DNA of 64,000 nt from Euphorbia lathyris (lineage: Eukaryota; Streptophyta; Magnoliopsida; Malpighiales; Euphorbiaceae). The stretch's first letter is position 1. Every line of letters begins with the position of its first letter. The DNA lies in NCBI RefSeq assembly GCF_963576675.1, contig NC_088915.1, positions 90,343,501 through 90,407,500 on the forward strand, in the 5' to 3' direction. Of the stretch, positions 1 through 11,876 are shown piece after piece. Both the position numbers and the translations under genes were made by a program. The notes under the pieces were generated by a model that did not search any database, was not told the origin of the DNA, and saw only the letters and a list, made by a program, of their open reading frames with translations.

Positions 1-125
1 ATGTTTTACAATTGGACAAGTTTGAGGGGTTATACTTTACAATTGGACAAGTTTGAGGGGTAAGTTGTTACAATTGAAAGTTGAGGGGTGAAGTTGCAAC
101 ATTTGGATAAGTTCAAGGGATTATT
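1..125. repeat. Short direct repeats at window start
   Basis: Three imperfect units of roughly 35-40 bp are seen, each built on an ACAATTGGACAAGTTTGAGGGG-like core. The first two units are nearly identical and the third has diverged. They look like the end of a MITE whose remainder lies outside the window. No gene is visible in them. Confidence 0.5.
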
Positions 126-901
126 TGTGTATTAGGCCTTTATAATAAATGTTTTTGTTTTAATCTTTCACAAAATTCAACTCATATATGTGAATATTGT
201 GAACCTTTATCATGTTTGTCTACAACCAAAACAATGATAAGGTTGCTCATTTATTATCATGTCAACCCCATACACGGTTGACATGCAATTTTATTTTTTT
301 TTATTTTTTTATTTTTTTTAAATTAAACTTTTATTATTATTATTTGATTTTATGGACAATAATCATGAATTTGAACACTCCCATTGCTATCGCAAAGCCT
401 CATACGAACGACGTCGTTGAAGACAGCAGCCATCCCTTTAAACCTCATTCTCAATTTTGGGAGAAAATGATTGAAGTGATTTTGGAAGAATGGGAATGGA
501 ATGAGAGTATTATGTCGAAATTATGTGTAATAGTAATTAATAATAATAAATATAAATCGTTTTTTTTGGAAAAGAAATACAGTATAAACCAGTTTTTATT
601 CATTAATTAATATTTCTAACAATTGAAATCCATGCTCATTTCCGAGTCCAGGTTCTACTCAAATTGAAATTTGGTAACGTTAGTTAACTCTTAATTAACC
701 AAATCTTGGTCACCAAGTTTGGGAAACTTGGTGTAAGGACCAAACTTTAAAAATTCGAGGATTTCGAATGCAGATTTTTAGAAAACCAAAACGATTTATA
801 TTTTACAAAAAATTCCACTTTTTAAAACAATTTATATAATAAAACAGAGGGAGTAGATTATAAAGATATTTAAATTATGTAAGCATAATTTACGTTTTTC
901 T
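126..901. other. AT-rich stretch without recognisable gene
   Basis: No recognisable gene is present. An open frame at 212-610 on the plus strand starts in a T-rich tract and resembles no family I know. Its middle (about 361-510) is less AT-rich than its surroundings and could be a very old coding relic, but nothing supports calling it a gene. Confidence 0.4.
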
Positions 902-1444
902 CTCACTTACAGGACCGGTCCTGGGAGTTGATTTCTGCGGCAGTGGCCCAGGGCCCATCATCTTAGGGGCCCAAATTTGTTTTAAAAAATGAGTTTTTTT
1001 TTTTCTAATTTCAACCAATATTAATATAAAATGCAGGGTGACACTAAAGATTCCAAATTTCAACCAATATTAATATAAATCACCAATATTTAGGGATAAT
1101 TACTAATCTAACCCAATCAAGAACCTCAATTTACATATCTATCCCACATTGCTTCCATTTTACCTAATTAGACATTTAAACCCATTTTGGACTGCATTAC
1201 CCTTATTTGTCGTTTGAACGTTCATTTCCTACTTCCCGCTGCTTCCACTTCGACTTCCTCACCTGACATTTCCCATTCAACTTCATTGTGGTTCATCTTC
1301 TTTAGTTTCAGTGTGTTTCAACTGCATTTTACGTTTTAAATTCATCACTATATATAATCTGGTCCGTTCTTCTCTGCATTTTCATTTTTATTTTCATCTC
1401 CTACCTCGGCTCGGGCCCGTTTTCATCTACTGCACGCGGAGGTT

Positions 1445-1504
1445 ATGGCGAGAAAACGGAAGGCGGCGGCGGCAAACGAAGAGGAAGGACGGACGAAACA
1501 TAAG
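1445..1504 (+). CDS. Possible captured first exon inside the MULE
   Basis: On the strand opposite to the transposase, an ATG opens a short basic peptide (MARKRKAAAANEEEG... ending TKHK). It runs directly into a good splice donor, AAG|GTAAGC, at 1505. A TATA-like ACTATATATAAT lies about 100 bp upstream near 1347, with a pyrimidine-rich leader between. The local sequence is clearly GC-richer than the rest of the element. MULEs often pick up 5' ends of host genes between TIR and transposase, and this has that look. No second exon was found before the transposase 3' end, so it is at best a fragment. The family is unknown. Confidence 0.35.
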
Positions 1505-1554
1505 GTAAGCATGCATCATCTTCTTCCCTGTTGTTTCCGCCATTAATGAAGATT

Positions 1555-1690
1555 AAATGCGCTCGAATGTGCTCGAATGCGATCATATTTTAACTGTATG
1601 TAAATATGGTCGCATTTGTTACCTAAATGCGCTCAAATGCGCTCATATTAACTGTATGTAAACTTGAGCGCATTTGTTACCTAAATGATT
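1555..1690. repeat. Subterminal AAATGCG minisatellite, left side of MULE
   Basis: Repeated AAATGCGCTC(A/G)AATGCGCTC units alternate with a TAACTGTATGTAAA spacer and inverted copies (GAGCGCATTTG). The same AAATGCG core is repeated at 4480-4690 inside the other end. Short clustered subterminal motifs at both ends of a DNA transposon are often transposase binding sites; that role is inferred here. Confidence 0.6.
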
Positions 1691-1781
1691 GCACAATGTT
1701 AAGGACAAATGATTGCCAAATATACTCATAAAGTCTTAAAACAAGCACAATGTTAAGGACAAATGATATTAATCAACTCGA

Positions 1782-4428
1782 TCATAAATGCTTCGAGGTA
1801 GTAGTGTTAGAACAACTCGCTGAACTTGAGATTACACTAGGAAGCCGTGTAGTGTTTGGAAGCATGGATGGACAATTCAAACGATTATGACCGATGCTCC
1901 CGCATCTGCTACACCTTGTGTGAATTATATCTTCACCCACGGATGGCCTTCTTTTCTGACCTTTTGGTCGACCAGCAGACCCCCCCTCCTTCTTAGGAGG
2001 AAGCACCTTCATAGGATTCTCGTTCACTTTCCATTCCGATTGGTGACCAAGTGGATATATCGACTCACCCCATGCCAACTTAAGTGACTCGTTGGTGTAG
2101 TAACGATGCACCCACCTATAGGCGTTATCCATCCTATGTTTGGAAGCAACTTTGCATACGTGTTCACATGGAAATTGGGCTAGTTGCCATTTCCTACACG
2201 TACATGTTCCTGCATTTAAATCAACAAGTCCCCCCTTTACCCGATCACCGATTTGATAGGTGTGATTATCCACAGGGAAATACGAACAACGTATTGTTGC
2301 GTCTACACGCTTTATCATCTTTTTTTCCGGTAACTTGGCCAAATACCCCACACGTTCTTCTGCAGAAACATATTAATCTCATAAATAGTTATGTATTATA
2401 TATAAAATAAAAAAAGACACGTTTATAACCTGCTGCTGTACGTCTCTCGTAAAACCATTTCTGTAATGTCATGCGTATGAACTCAACCAACATTGTGATT
2501 GGTAGACGTCTAGCCTCCACCATTAACGTGTTGAATGATTCTGCAACATTCGTGGTGATAATTTTATACCGACGACCACAGAAGAATGCACGTGACCATT
2601 TCTCTTTTCCAGCTTGCAGTAAATAGTCGGCAGCACCGGAATGTAGTAAACAAAGTGTCATAAAGTTTTCCTCAAAATCAGATACCCGATAGGATTTTGC
2701 ACATTTCCAAAATGCCTCATCTATCTTACGAATTCCATGAAATTTGGCCTTCACATTTTGTTGCAGATGACGAGCGCATGCCCCATGTACAACATTAGGA
2801 AAAACTAGATTAACTGCATGTATAATGCTCTGATTTCGATCTGATATAATGGCTAGATCTTCAACATCGTGCAGACACTCTTTCAATTTATTCATAAACC
2901 AAAGCCACGATTCATTACTTTCTTTCGGGCCAACTCCAAATGCAATAGGAAAGATCATTTTGTTCCCATCAATGGCAACTGCAATGTATAATATGCCGGG
3001 ATATTTACCTTTTAGAAAAGTTCCATCGACGGCTATGACAGGTCGAATATATTGTTTAAAACCTCTCAATGAAGCACCCATAGCCATAAAGAAAAATCTA
3101 AATTGATCATCATCATCTGTCTCGATATGTGTCACGGTTCTCAGATTTGTACTCTTCAACATCTCACAGTAGTCCGGTAACAACATGAACGATTCCTCCG
3201 GCGAACCACTCTGCGCTTCCAATGCCCAGTGTCTTGCTCTCCAAGCTTGCATATAAGAGAGATTAACAGAAAAATCTCGTTCAAAGTCGAAAACAATATC
3301 CTTTGGTCGATGCACCCGATTTTCCAAATCAAACCTATTTCGGAGTAGTATCCCTGCAACACGTTTCCCCGCTTGCCTATGGTGCAGACATATCTGATCT
3401 CTCCCACAAGTGTGCGTGTCCATACCATCCATTCTTGAAATCCTGAACAAATTGGAACCTGGAATGACGATCCCTCTAGCCCTCCATTTACATTTGTCCA
3501 CATCGTTACATTTCACCTCAAACAAAGACTTTTTTTATTTGTAAACCTTCCATTCAAACGAATTTTCAATTGCATATTTTCCAAGTGAATCTTGCAATTC
3601 AACTTTGTTTGAAAATATATCATTGACCCTCAAAGTAGTCCCTCCGTTTGATTGCTTAGGTGCAATCATATTCATTGGCGCATCACATGGCTTTGGACAC
3701 CATCGAAATGGATCAGTCATCCTTTTCATTCTATCTTCATCACCATCCTCATATGGGATACGTTGGATGCATTCAGATTGCTTAGCTGTTTCATGAACAC
3801 TTTTAACAGGAATTTCATTCTGAGTGATATCTTCATTCTCCACATTGTCACCATTATCGTAACAATAATCATTATCATAATGCTCATCATAATGATCATG
3901 ATTATCATTATTCAGATAATCATCATTATTGTAGTTCTGATAATCGATACCATTTCCACCATCGTTGTCATCCTTACCATGTATAGGAGCATCAAGTTCG
4001 ACGGTGGGACCATTACTTACTGCTTCCGTTGGTTTGCTTTGACCAACATGTCCATCCTTATTGTTAGGTCGCAATGATGAAGCTTGTATTGTTCGCATGT
4101 TTAGAGTAACGTACAATGGAATCAAATCGGTCGGATTCATTCGGCAATACTCTATGAATCCCATGACATCTCCATCGTCATCAATATGTGCTATCCCACC
4201 GCGCAGTTGATTTGGACCATATGTCGCCTGCATGGACATTTGGAGATCATACGAGGTTGAATCAACACGAAGTGCACCATAAACTTTCTCTTTCAACTTT
4301 TACAAGTCAATCTGTGTTGGCAAAACCAACAACTTCGCTTTACCACCGACGTATGTCATCACAGTTCCCTCTTTGGTCCACAGTCCGTCCCAAGATAAAA
4401 AACACGTACACCTCTCTTTGGTTGACAT
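1782..4428 (-). pseudogene. mudrA-like: mudrA-like MULE transposase, broken by two stop codons
   Basis: This is a Mutator-family transposase, the nuclear enzyme that cuts and reinserts the surrounding element. Reading leftwards from an ATG at 4428, an N-terminal region with a long Asp/Asn-rich stretch (3830-3990) is followed by a MuDR-type DNA-binding segment. The DDE catalytic domain is next (IAVDGTFLKGKYPG near 3040, then SDRNQSII and VHGACARHLQQN). A SWIM zinc finger follows (CTCRKWQLAQFPCEHVCKV, about 2140-2200), then a CCHC knuckle (CSRCGSIGHNRLNC, about 1900-1940). A 70-bp intron fits at 2360-2429 with GT and AG borders that join the frame. Two in-frame TAA codons interrupt it, at 3535-3537 and near 4304. 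Apart from these the frame is long and well conserved, so inactivation looks recent. Confidence 0.85.
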
Positions 4429-4479
4429 ACTTCTACATTTAGTAAAATTGACACGTAATCAAAACATAATAAAGCCAAT

Positions 4480-4690
4480 TCATATGTAAATGCGACTCAA
4501 ATGCGACATGTTACACCAAAATGTGGCTCAAATGCGACATGCTACACCAAAATGCGACTCAAATGCGACATGCTACACCAAAATGCGACATGCTACATCA
4601 AATGCGACCGCAAATGCGACAGGGCTCTGAATGCGACAAGGTATATGTGAAACCTTGTCGCATTTGATTCTCTGTGTCGCATTTGAGCAC
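4480..4690. repeat. Subterminal AAATGCGAC minisatellite, right side of MULE
   Basis: About ten copies of an AAATGCGAC(T/A) core occur in tandem, for example CTCAAATGCGACATGCTACA, ending in inverted copies (GTCGCATTTG). This lies between the transposase start and the right TIR, so it could act as upstream regulatory DNA, as transposase binding sites, or both. The left-end partner is at 1555-1690. Confidence 0.65.
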
Positions 4691-5784
4691 CAGAATACGA
4701 CACATCGAGCGACAATGGCGGAATCAAAAAATTTCAAGATTCAAGCAAATGCATTCGAATACCAATTGTGTATTTCTAGTAATGTGTATGAAAAAATGAA
4801 GAAATGATACTTACATGAACTTGAATGGGTATGGATGTGCTTAGATCTTGGGTTGAGTTGATGAATTTTGCTGTGAGAATGTGAAAGTAAATGAAAGGGA
4901 AAGAGGAGATGGTTGTTATATGATAATAAGGGTAGTTTTATCCAAAATAGGTTTAAATGTCTAATTAGGTAAAATGGAAGTAAGGTGGGTTAGATATGTA
5001 AATTGAGGTTCTTGATTGGGTTAGATTAGTAATTATCCCCAATATTTATTGCTAAAAACTCAAATTTCGACCCATATTCGAGCAATTGTTTCAATTTTGA
5101 CATTATGCTTTAATTTGAACCATTGGACCATTTATTATGAAGGCTTTTTGTATAAAAAAAATCATAATTATTTATAAAATTATAACTAAAATATAAGAAA
5201 ATTTACACAGAAATTCATCTTAAATTGGGACCATTTATAAATTTTGGTCTAAATGTTTTAAATTAAGGTATAAAATCATATTTTGTTTCTTTAATACGGC
5301 TTCATGTTTAATAAGAAAATTAATTGTCAAAATTTAAGGTTTGTTAGTTTATGTTCTATTAATATAGTTTGGTTGGTTAGTGTTATGATATCATTTATGT
5401 TCTAGTTTGTGTTGTGATTTTGTTAGTGTATGATTAATTTTTCGAAGAGAATTGAGCGTTGTGGTAGCTAATTAACGGTTAAGTGGTTAAAATTTAAGAA
5501 TGTATAGCTTTAACCGTTTAGAGCAATTTCGGTTTTGTTAGTCCCTCTTTGGATTGTATTCTTAACTTTTTGTTCTTATTCTTTGTGTTTTAAATAAAAT
5601 TCAAAATTAGATGTATTGAAAGATTCGTTAGGATGTACCAACCTAGTTGGAATATTCGGCTATTTCTTTTTCATCTAACTTCTAACTTGTAATAAAAAAA
5701 ATTAAATTAATATATATATGAAGGACCCAAATTTATGATTTTGCCCCGGACCTCTAATAGATCAGGAACGGCCCTGCTCACTTA

Positions 5785-6441
5785 TATAACTAAACATTGT
5801 CAGAGCTGTTAGGTTATTTTATTTATGTAAGGATAAATAAACGTTTATTTCTCTCAAATGAATTCTTCTTTTCTTCTTTTATTTCACTGTTTCATGTATT
5901 CTTTAACAATTCAATGCAGTTTCGATAATATGCTCAATTCCAAGTTACCCATCGAACCATATTAACATAATAGGAAAATTGTAGGTTGTACTGTATAATG
6001 GACTCATATTTTCAATTCGCGTTTAAATAATTTTTACACATTTTAGTAAAATTATATTTTAACCAGTTATTTAGTAGTAGTAGTATTTTACTAAAAAAGT
6101 GTTATTCACATGCCTCTCTGATGATCTTAAAAGCCAGCTTCGGTTAACAAAGTATTATCCACATGCGTTCAATTTTTTTTTTTTTTAATAGTTCGAAACA
6201 ATTTTTAATATGTATAATGTGGTTATAGAAAAACTGTAACAATCTTATTTCGAACTGTATAAGATGTAATTTCAAACACGGATGAATAACGCTTTTTAAC
6301 TGAAGTGATTTGACAAGCTATATAAAAAATAAATAGTCAAGGGCTTAAAATCAATGACTCAATTCACAAAAAAAAAAAAAAAACAATCAAATTAGGGAGC
6401 TCAACATGCTTTTTTGCCTTTTTTTTTCACCCTTGACTCAT
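5785..6441. other. AT-rich intergenic DNA
   Basis: No gene or clear repeat boundary is seen. It contains poly-A and poly-T runs only. Confidence 0.5.
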
Positions 6442-6981
6442 GGGTAAATTACACCCATGGTAACTGAACTTTACTAATTTTTATCGTACAATCATTAAAC
6501 TTTAAAACATAACATAAAAGTTACCCAATCTAACGCTTTTTAACATTATTGTCATCAAACTTTATTTAACGCCTCAAAATGATTGTTGACGATTTCAAAA
6601 TAAAAATGTTTAAAAATTAAAATTGTTTAGAATGCCATTTATCATAAAATCCTACGTATTTTATTTTCCAAAATCACAAGTTTCTCTCTCTAAAAATTCA
6701 CTTTTTCGCACCTAACCAAACAATATCTAAATAACCTAAAAATGAAAATTTTGAAGAATTAGAGTTTCTTAAAATATCATCAATTCTTGTAATTTTGTAT
6801 TTTGAGGTCATCAAAGGTAATTGTAAAACATTAATTGAAGTTTAGTGTCCATAATATTAGAAATTGTAAAAGTTAAGTTGTTTTTATATTACGTTCTAAA
6901 GTTTAATAGCCATAACTTCTAAAGTTTACTAGCCATAACATGAAATTTGTAAAATTCAGTGGCTATGGGTGTAATTTACCC
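6442..6981. mobile_element. MITE, GGGTAAATTACACC family (540 bp)
   Basis: Inverted ends GGGTAAATTACACCCATGG and its complement close a 540-bp AT-rich element. Relatives occur at 62342-63111 and, as internal fragments, near 20263-20580 and 25480-25740. No convincing TSD was found. The ends resemble those of the MULE-type element at 33448, so it is probably a non-autonomous MULE derivative. Confidence 0.65.
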
Positions 6982-7008
6982 TTTATTTTTTTTATTTTTT
7001 TCGGATAA

Positions 7009-7856
7009 GATATCAAAATAGGTCTATGCTTTTTGGGAAGTAGGATTTACGTACAAAATAGCACCAATATAGGTTTAACGTTTAAAAAGGTATCAATAGG
7101 CTTTGGTAACGGAACGTGGCACATCATTCATATTAATTCGTTAAATTCTGATTTCTCTCTCCATACAATTGACATAACTTAACGGATTAATATGAATGAT
7201 GTGTCACATTCCGTTATCAATGCCTAGATGTGTATCCTTTTTTAAACGTTGAGCCTATAATTGTGTTATTTTATACGTGAAGCCTAAATTAATGCGTTAA
7301 TGTGCAAAAATACCCTTAACATTTTGGATCAAGAGCAATTTTACCTCTAACGTCTAAAATGTTACAATTTTACCCCTAAGCTTTGTAGCCAAGAGCAATT
7401 TTATCCCTAACGTTGATAATTTGGATCAATTTCAGACACTATTATAAAATACAGATATTTTTGTTCCTTATTTTGCACCAAGTGCATATCAATTCGTTCT
7501 AAAAAAGGATTTCATGTTTTTTATAATTTAATAATAGAATTGGATATTAATATTTATAAATTCGGTGAATTTTTTGAATTTTTTTATCTAATTCGTACGA
7601 AAGACAATATATTTTTTATTTTCTTTCACATCCCAACATATGTTTGTGATTTGTTACTGATAAAATGACGCACATGTGAAGTGTAGAGGTCAAGATTCAT
7701 GACCGAGCAGGTAGTTTGATGAATTATTTCTTAAACTGAACCAAATTATTAACGTTATGGGTAAAATTGCTTCCGACACAAAACGTTAGAGGTATTTTTA
7801 CACCTTATCCCTAAATTAATACTTCCCAAAAAATTATACACCTATTTTGGTAATTT
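7009..7856. mobile_element. MITE interrupted by a second MITE
   Basis: The left end (ATCAAAATAGGTCTATGCTTTTTGGGAAGTA) matches the inverse of the right end (TACTTCCCAAAAAATTATACACCTATTTTGG). Between them an internal palindrome, AACGGAACGTGGCAC / GTGTCACATTCCGTT, spans 7113-7214. A relative without the insertion lies at 16086-16365. The element at 7294-7811 interrupts it. Confidence 0.65.
7294..7811. mobile_element. Nested MULE-type MITE, 9-bp TSD
   Basis: This 518-bp element has ends of the GGGTTAAGGTGTAAAAATACC type and is flanked by a perfect 9-bp TSD, TAAATTAAT, at 7285-7293 and 7812-7820. The 9-bp TSD points to Mutator-type mobilisation. Relatives are at 28980-29200, 31220-36573 (split), 46611-47150 and 55784-56205, so this is one of the commonest families in the window. 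Confidence 0.8.
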
Positions 7857-9419
7857 ATTATTATTATTATTTTTATTTTTGTGAGAAAGTAATTTACCCC
7901 CTTAATTCATTAACTATTGATAGATAACCAAACAAGGAAACACATAAGGGTTAGTTCTATAAAAATGGGTGAGATCTCCAAATAGAGAGTGTTATCTCAT
8001 TTTTTTTTTTAGTTTAAGAGCCATCCATCAAAGCGATTAAGAGCTGAGGTTTCCGCGGCAGCCGCATACGATTGATCAGTTTATTGCTCTCATCAATTTG
8101 CTGCATCTAATCGGTGATTACAATTTATATATTGTTGTTCTTCAATTTTTTTAAAGTTGTTTATTCACTGATCCAATGGAAACCGTTGTTGATTCACTGA
8201 TCTATTTCCCTTTAGATAACTCTCAATCATGAGAAATCAATTTAGTTTTGGGAATTTTTGTTGTTCTTCAATTTCCAGTGGAAAGCGATCTTGATTCACT
8301 GATCTGTTTCCTTTGGATCATTCGCAATCATGACTTGGAAAGTAAAAGCATTAGTCATGCTTGTAGATGATCATAGGGAAACATTTTATTGAATTAAAGT
8401 TTCTGATTTAGTTTTTATTATTATTTAGGAATTTTTTTTAGTGGATTCCGATTTAGTTTTGGGATTTTTCAAAATCCAAAATCAAATCATATTCAGAACC
8501 TATTTAGATTGCTAAGTTTATTTTCTTTGTTTATTTTGATGCAATGGAAAACTATCCTGATTCAGTGATCATAGGGAAACATTATAGTCAATTAAGTTTT
8601 CTGATTTACTTTTGGTCATGATTTGGGAATTTTTTTAGGGAATTAAGGTTTCAAGTTTAGCTTTTGAGACTTTTCAAAATCCAAAATCAGATGTATTCTG
8701 AACATATGTATACAGATGTTTTGGATTGCTGATTTTATTAGAAAGACTAGATTTTACGTTTTAACGAATTACAAATTTTACATTTTAACGAATTATGATC
8801 ATAATCATCAATTTACTTCGGATCGATTTAGTCAAAATCATGTTGGGATAATAATTTGCTATTTAGAATCAAATTAGTCCAAAATTGCATGTTTATAATA
8901 TGATTATAATTATTTGATACGTGTTAATGGTGTGTGAGATGGGAAAACTTTTATCTCCACAATTGCTGGGTTGAATTTAGTTTTTAGGTTTAGGATTTGG
9001 GTCTTACCCATCCATCAAAGCTAATATAAAAATTTAAAAATCTATAAATTGGTTGATTTTTAATATAACTGAGTTGAATTACAGTTTCGTTGTGGTTCAG
9101 TTTGGATTGTCAATTTAGTGAAAAAAGTAAATTTTTACGAATTAAGAGTTAAAATTATGAATTAATATGATCTAAAGGAAATACTTTAGTGAATTAAGTT
9201 TTCAGATTTACTTTTGATCAATTGGGATTGGTTTTGAAATTAGAAAAACTAAATTTTAAGTTTTAACGTATTAATAATTAATTTAGCCATTGAATATTGA
9301 AGTTGTCTCACATGATCAATTTAGGAGTGAATTAAATACGTGTGCAATCTCTAGTTGTTTTATATTTTGGTGTATAATTTTTGTTTTATAATTACATTCA
9401 GGAATTATCACCGATTAAC
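7857..9419. other. Non-coding stretch with degenerate internal repeats
   Basis: No gene is supported. Phrases such as GATTCACTGATC(T/C), CAATCATGA and TTTTGGGA(A/T)TTTTTGTTGTTC recur every 100-150 bp between 8150 and 8700, so the stretch is a decayed tandem duplication. A less AT-rich part at 8030-8110 (GGTTTCCGCGGCAGCC) resembles a gene leader, but no exon follows. Confidence 0.35.
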
Positions 9420-10250
9420 ATGAATCTAACAGGTCACATTAATAACTTTTAACTCAGCCTTTTATAAAAAGTGAGGCACACCAACCTTTTATTTTCATCA
9501 TTATTTACTCTCTTTTCTATTTTTTTCAATCATCTCCGCCTCTCTCAAATCATTTTATTAACTCATTTATTCTAAATTCTTCTTTGATTCCTCCCATCAA
9601 CAACCCCAGTTCAACACCATTAATTCTCTATTAATTTTGATCAGTTTTCTTATTTAAGACAAATTACAGAGGAGATAATTTGTTTTTGCCTTTCTCTCCA
9701 TATTTCAGTATGGAATAATTTAAGGAGTAAATTTAGATTTCGATTAAATTTAGGGTCAGATTTCACAATTAAACTAGTGGATGACATAACCATTTGAATG
9801 ATTACAAAAAAAACATAACAATCTTGTATTAGAATCTTTCGCTATTCCAAATTTTCCGCACAAGGGAGCGACTTTGACATGTGATCTTTAAAAGCACCAT
9901 ATTTTACGGGGTAATTTTAGCTTCTCTAAATTTAATCGAAATCAAAGTTTAGCGCTCAAATTATTCTATGATGAGATTTGGAGAGACACCATAACAAATT
10001 ATCTACTTTTTAATTTGTTTTTAATAAGGAAACTGACTAACATTAATGGAGGATTTGTGACATTGAATTGAGCATGCTGATTGTAGGAATTAAAAAAGAA
10101 ATAAGAATTTGATGAATTGATAAAATGATTTGAGATAGAGAAAAGATGTTTAACATACAATAATGATGAAAATATAAGGTTGAAAAAATGGATTGTGTCC
10201 CACTTTTTTCAAGGATGAATTAAAAATTACTCATGTTACAGATTGTCTCG
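9420..10250. mobile_element. Fold-back element about 0.8 kb
   Basis: Left parts (TTTTATTTTCATCATTATT near 9489; GATTTCGATTAAATTTAG near 9737) recur inverted on the right (AATAATGATGAAAATATAAG near 10160; CTAAATTTAATCGAAATC near 9937). The two halves thus form imperfect arms of about 400 bp around 9840. No coding capacity and no clear TSD were found. Confidence 0.55.
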
Positions 10251-10292
10251 TGTTGACAGGTCATAATTTTCGATTGTACGGTCACACAAAAA

Positions 10293-11149
10293 GTGTAATT
10301 AATTTATTAGTCCCTATATTTTGACAAAACACACTGTTTAGTCCCTGTATTTTCAAAAACATATGATAAAGTCCCTAACCTTTTTCACGATGAACTGTTT
10401 AGTCTCTAACGTTTTTCTTGGTGAACTGTTTAGTCCCTGTCGTTAGACTCTCATGAAGATTTTGTTAGTCAATTTAGATTTGCGTTCTTCTTTTCCTTTC
10501 CTTTAAACTCTAATGCATCTGAAATCAACTTTCAGTGTTCTTCTTTTTTATTTTCTTCTTAATCGTTCAAATTCGTAAGCATTGAGTCTTTTTTTTGGGT
10601 AATTAATTTATTAGTCCCTATATTTTGACAAAACACACTGTTTAGTCCCTGTATTTTCATAAACACATGGTAAGGTCCCTAACCTTTTTTTCAATGAACT
10701 GTTTAGTCCTTCCTTCTATTTGTTAGATTTTTTTACCGTTTATGACTTCGGAAATGACTAAATTACCTTTTACTATTTACCTTCAAACTTTAGAAGAAAA
10801 AATCCAATTTAAAAGAAGAAGCTATTTGTATGGAGAACAAGAAAAAAAAAAAGATCCAATGCTTACGAATTTGAACGATTAAGAAGAAAATAAAAAAGAA
10901 GAACACTGAAAGTTGATTTCAGATGCATTAGAGTTTAAAGGAAAGGAAAAGAAGAACGCAAATCTAAATTGACTAACAAAATCTTCATGAGAGTCTAACG
11001 ACAGGGACTAAACAGTTCACCAAGAAAAACGTTAGGGACTAAACAGTTCATCGTGAAAAAGGTTAGGGACTTTATCATGTGTTTTTGAAAATATAGGGAC
11101 TAAACAGTATGTTTTGTCAAAATATAGGGACTAATAAATTAATTACCCT
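10293..11149. mobile_element. TAGTCCCTATATTTTG MITE: one full copy plus an inverted half copy
   Basis: The full copy spans 10597-11149 (553 bp), with inverted ends GGGTAATTAATTTATTAGTC and its complement. The preceding 10293-10596 is an inverted copy of its right half, so three terminal repeats are present. The same family occurs at 14736-15542 and 54544-55090. Confidence 0.75.
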
Positions 11150-11482
11150 AAAAAATTTAAGGAAGTGTCAAAAAATAGTAGCATTATAAACTTAATGTTT
11201 GTAAAATAGTACCAATTTAATTCTCACTAATGGAACATGACATGCCATCCGTTAGGTTCTGCCAACTTAACGTCACGTCCTGATTTTAACATGCCATGTT
11301 CAATAAGGTACCAAAATAGCCCTAAGGTTTATGAGAATCTTAATTTAGATTCCACGTACAAAATAGCACCAATTTAAGCTTAACTTTTACAAAACTGCAC
11401 CAATGTAATCTCAATCTAATGAGTTTTCAGCATGAACTTTTGTGCTCCAACCTGCTCATCCGCTGTATGAGTTGATACGAAG
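11150..11482. other. MITE relic
   Basis: Fragments resemble the 7009/16086 MITE family (TAGCACCAATTTAAG-type text and an internal AACGT/ACGTT palindrome near 11270). No gene is seen. Confidence 0.4.
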
Positions 11483-11876
11483 AAGCTATCTGACCTCTCA
11501 CATCAATATTTAGAATTGGGTGTGGATTTTGGAGATTTTTGAACCAGATCGAATATCTGAAAAAAGATATAGAATTGGATTGAACCGTTGACTTTTTCTC
11601 TATGACTGAACCGAATTGTACCATTGGCTTAATTAGGTACAATTATGAACATTTTCAAATTCTTAATATTATTGAGTACATATGTTGGAGATTCTAGAGT
11701 CGAGCCGAAAATCTAGAAGAAAATATGCAAAATCGGATTGAATCGTTGATTTTTTTGTTTAGACCCAAACCAAATTGTACCATTGACTTAATTAGATACA
11801 ATTATGGAGATTTTAAAATTCATAATATTAAGGTGTTGGAGATTCTGGAACCAGGTCGAATATCTGGCACAATCGG
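11483..11876 (-). repeat. About 2.5 units of the 150-bp tandem repeat, reverse orientation
   Basis: Units contain GGAGATTCT(G/A)GA(A/G)CC, CAAATTGTACCATTGACTTAATTAG and TTAATATT, matching the array at 20870-21975 in reverse complement. The outer edge near 11483-11540 also matches the edge of that array next to the DRM pseudogene (ATTGATGTGAGAGGTCAGA in the other orientation). Its inner edge is joined to the left arm of the palindromic element at 11877. Confidence 0.65.

Larger units (their letters stand above)
1093..5039 (-). mobile_element. MULE DNA transposon (3.9 kb) with long TIRs
   Basis: Terminal inverted repeats of about 115 bp begin GGGATAATTACTAATCTAAC at both ends. The element is flanked by a perfect 9-bp TSD, CAATATTTA, at 1084-1092 and 5040-5048. 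Long TIRs, a 9-bp TSD and an internal mudrA-like transposase on the minus strand identify a Mutator-like element. AAATGCG-type minisatellites lie just inside both ends. The well-preserved TIRs and TSD suggest fairly recent insertion, although the transposase is now broken. Confidence 0.9.
910..5776. mobile_element. Non-autonomous hAT element, split by a nested MULE
   Basis: The element starts CAGGACCGGTCCTG and ends with the near-inverse CAGGAACGGCCCTG. It is bracketed by a perfect 8-bp TSD, CTCACTTA, at 902-909 and 5777-5784. Inverted ends with an 8-bp TSD are the hAT signature. Without the MULE at 1093-5039 and that element's own 9-bp TSD copy, the hAT itself is only about 0.9 kb and encodes nothing recognisable. 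The MULE therefore inserted later, about 180 bp inside the left end. Confidence 0.8.

Noticed and set aside
212..610. Open frame of 132 codons on the plus strand
   Set aside because: It begins in T-rich sequence, has no recognised domain or splice context, and its length is within chance for AT-rich DNA.
4480..4690. Regularly spaced short repeats resembling a CRISPR array
   Set aside because: Repeats are irregular, spacers are not unique, and the array lies inside a plant MULE; CRISPR is not expected here.
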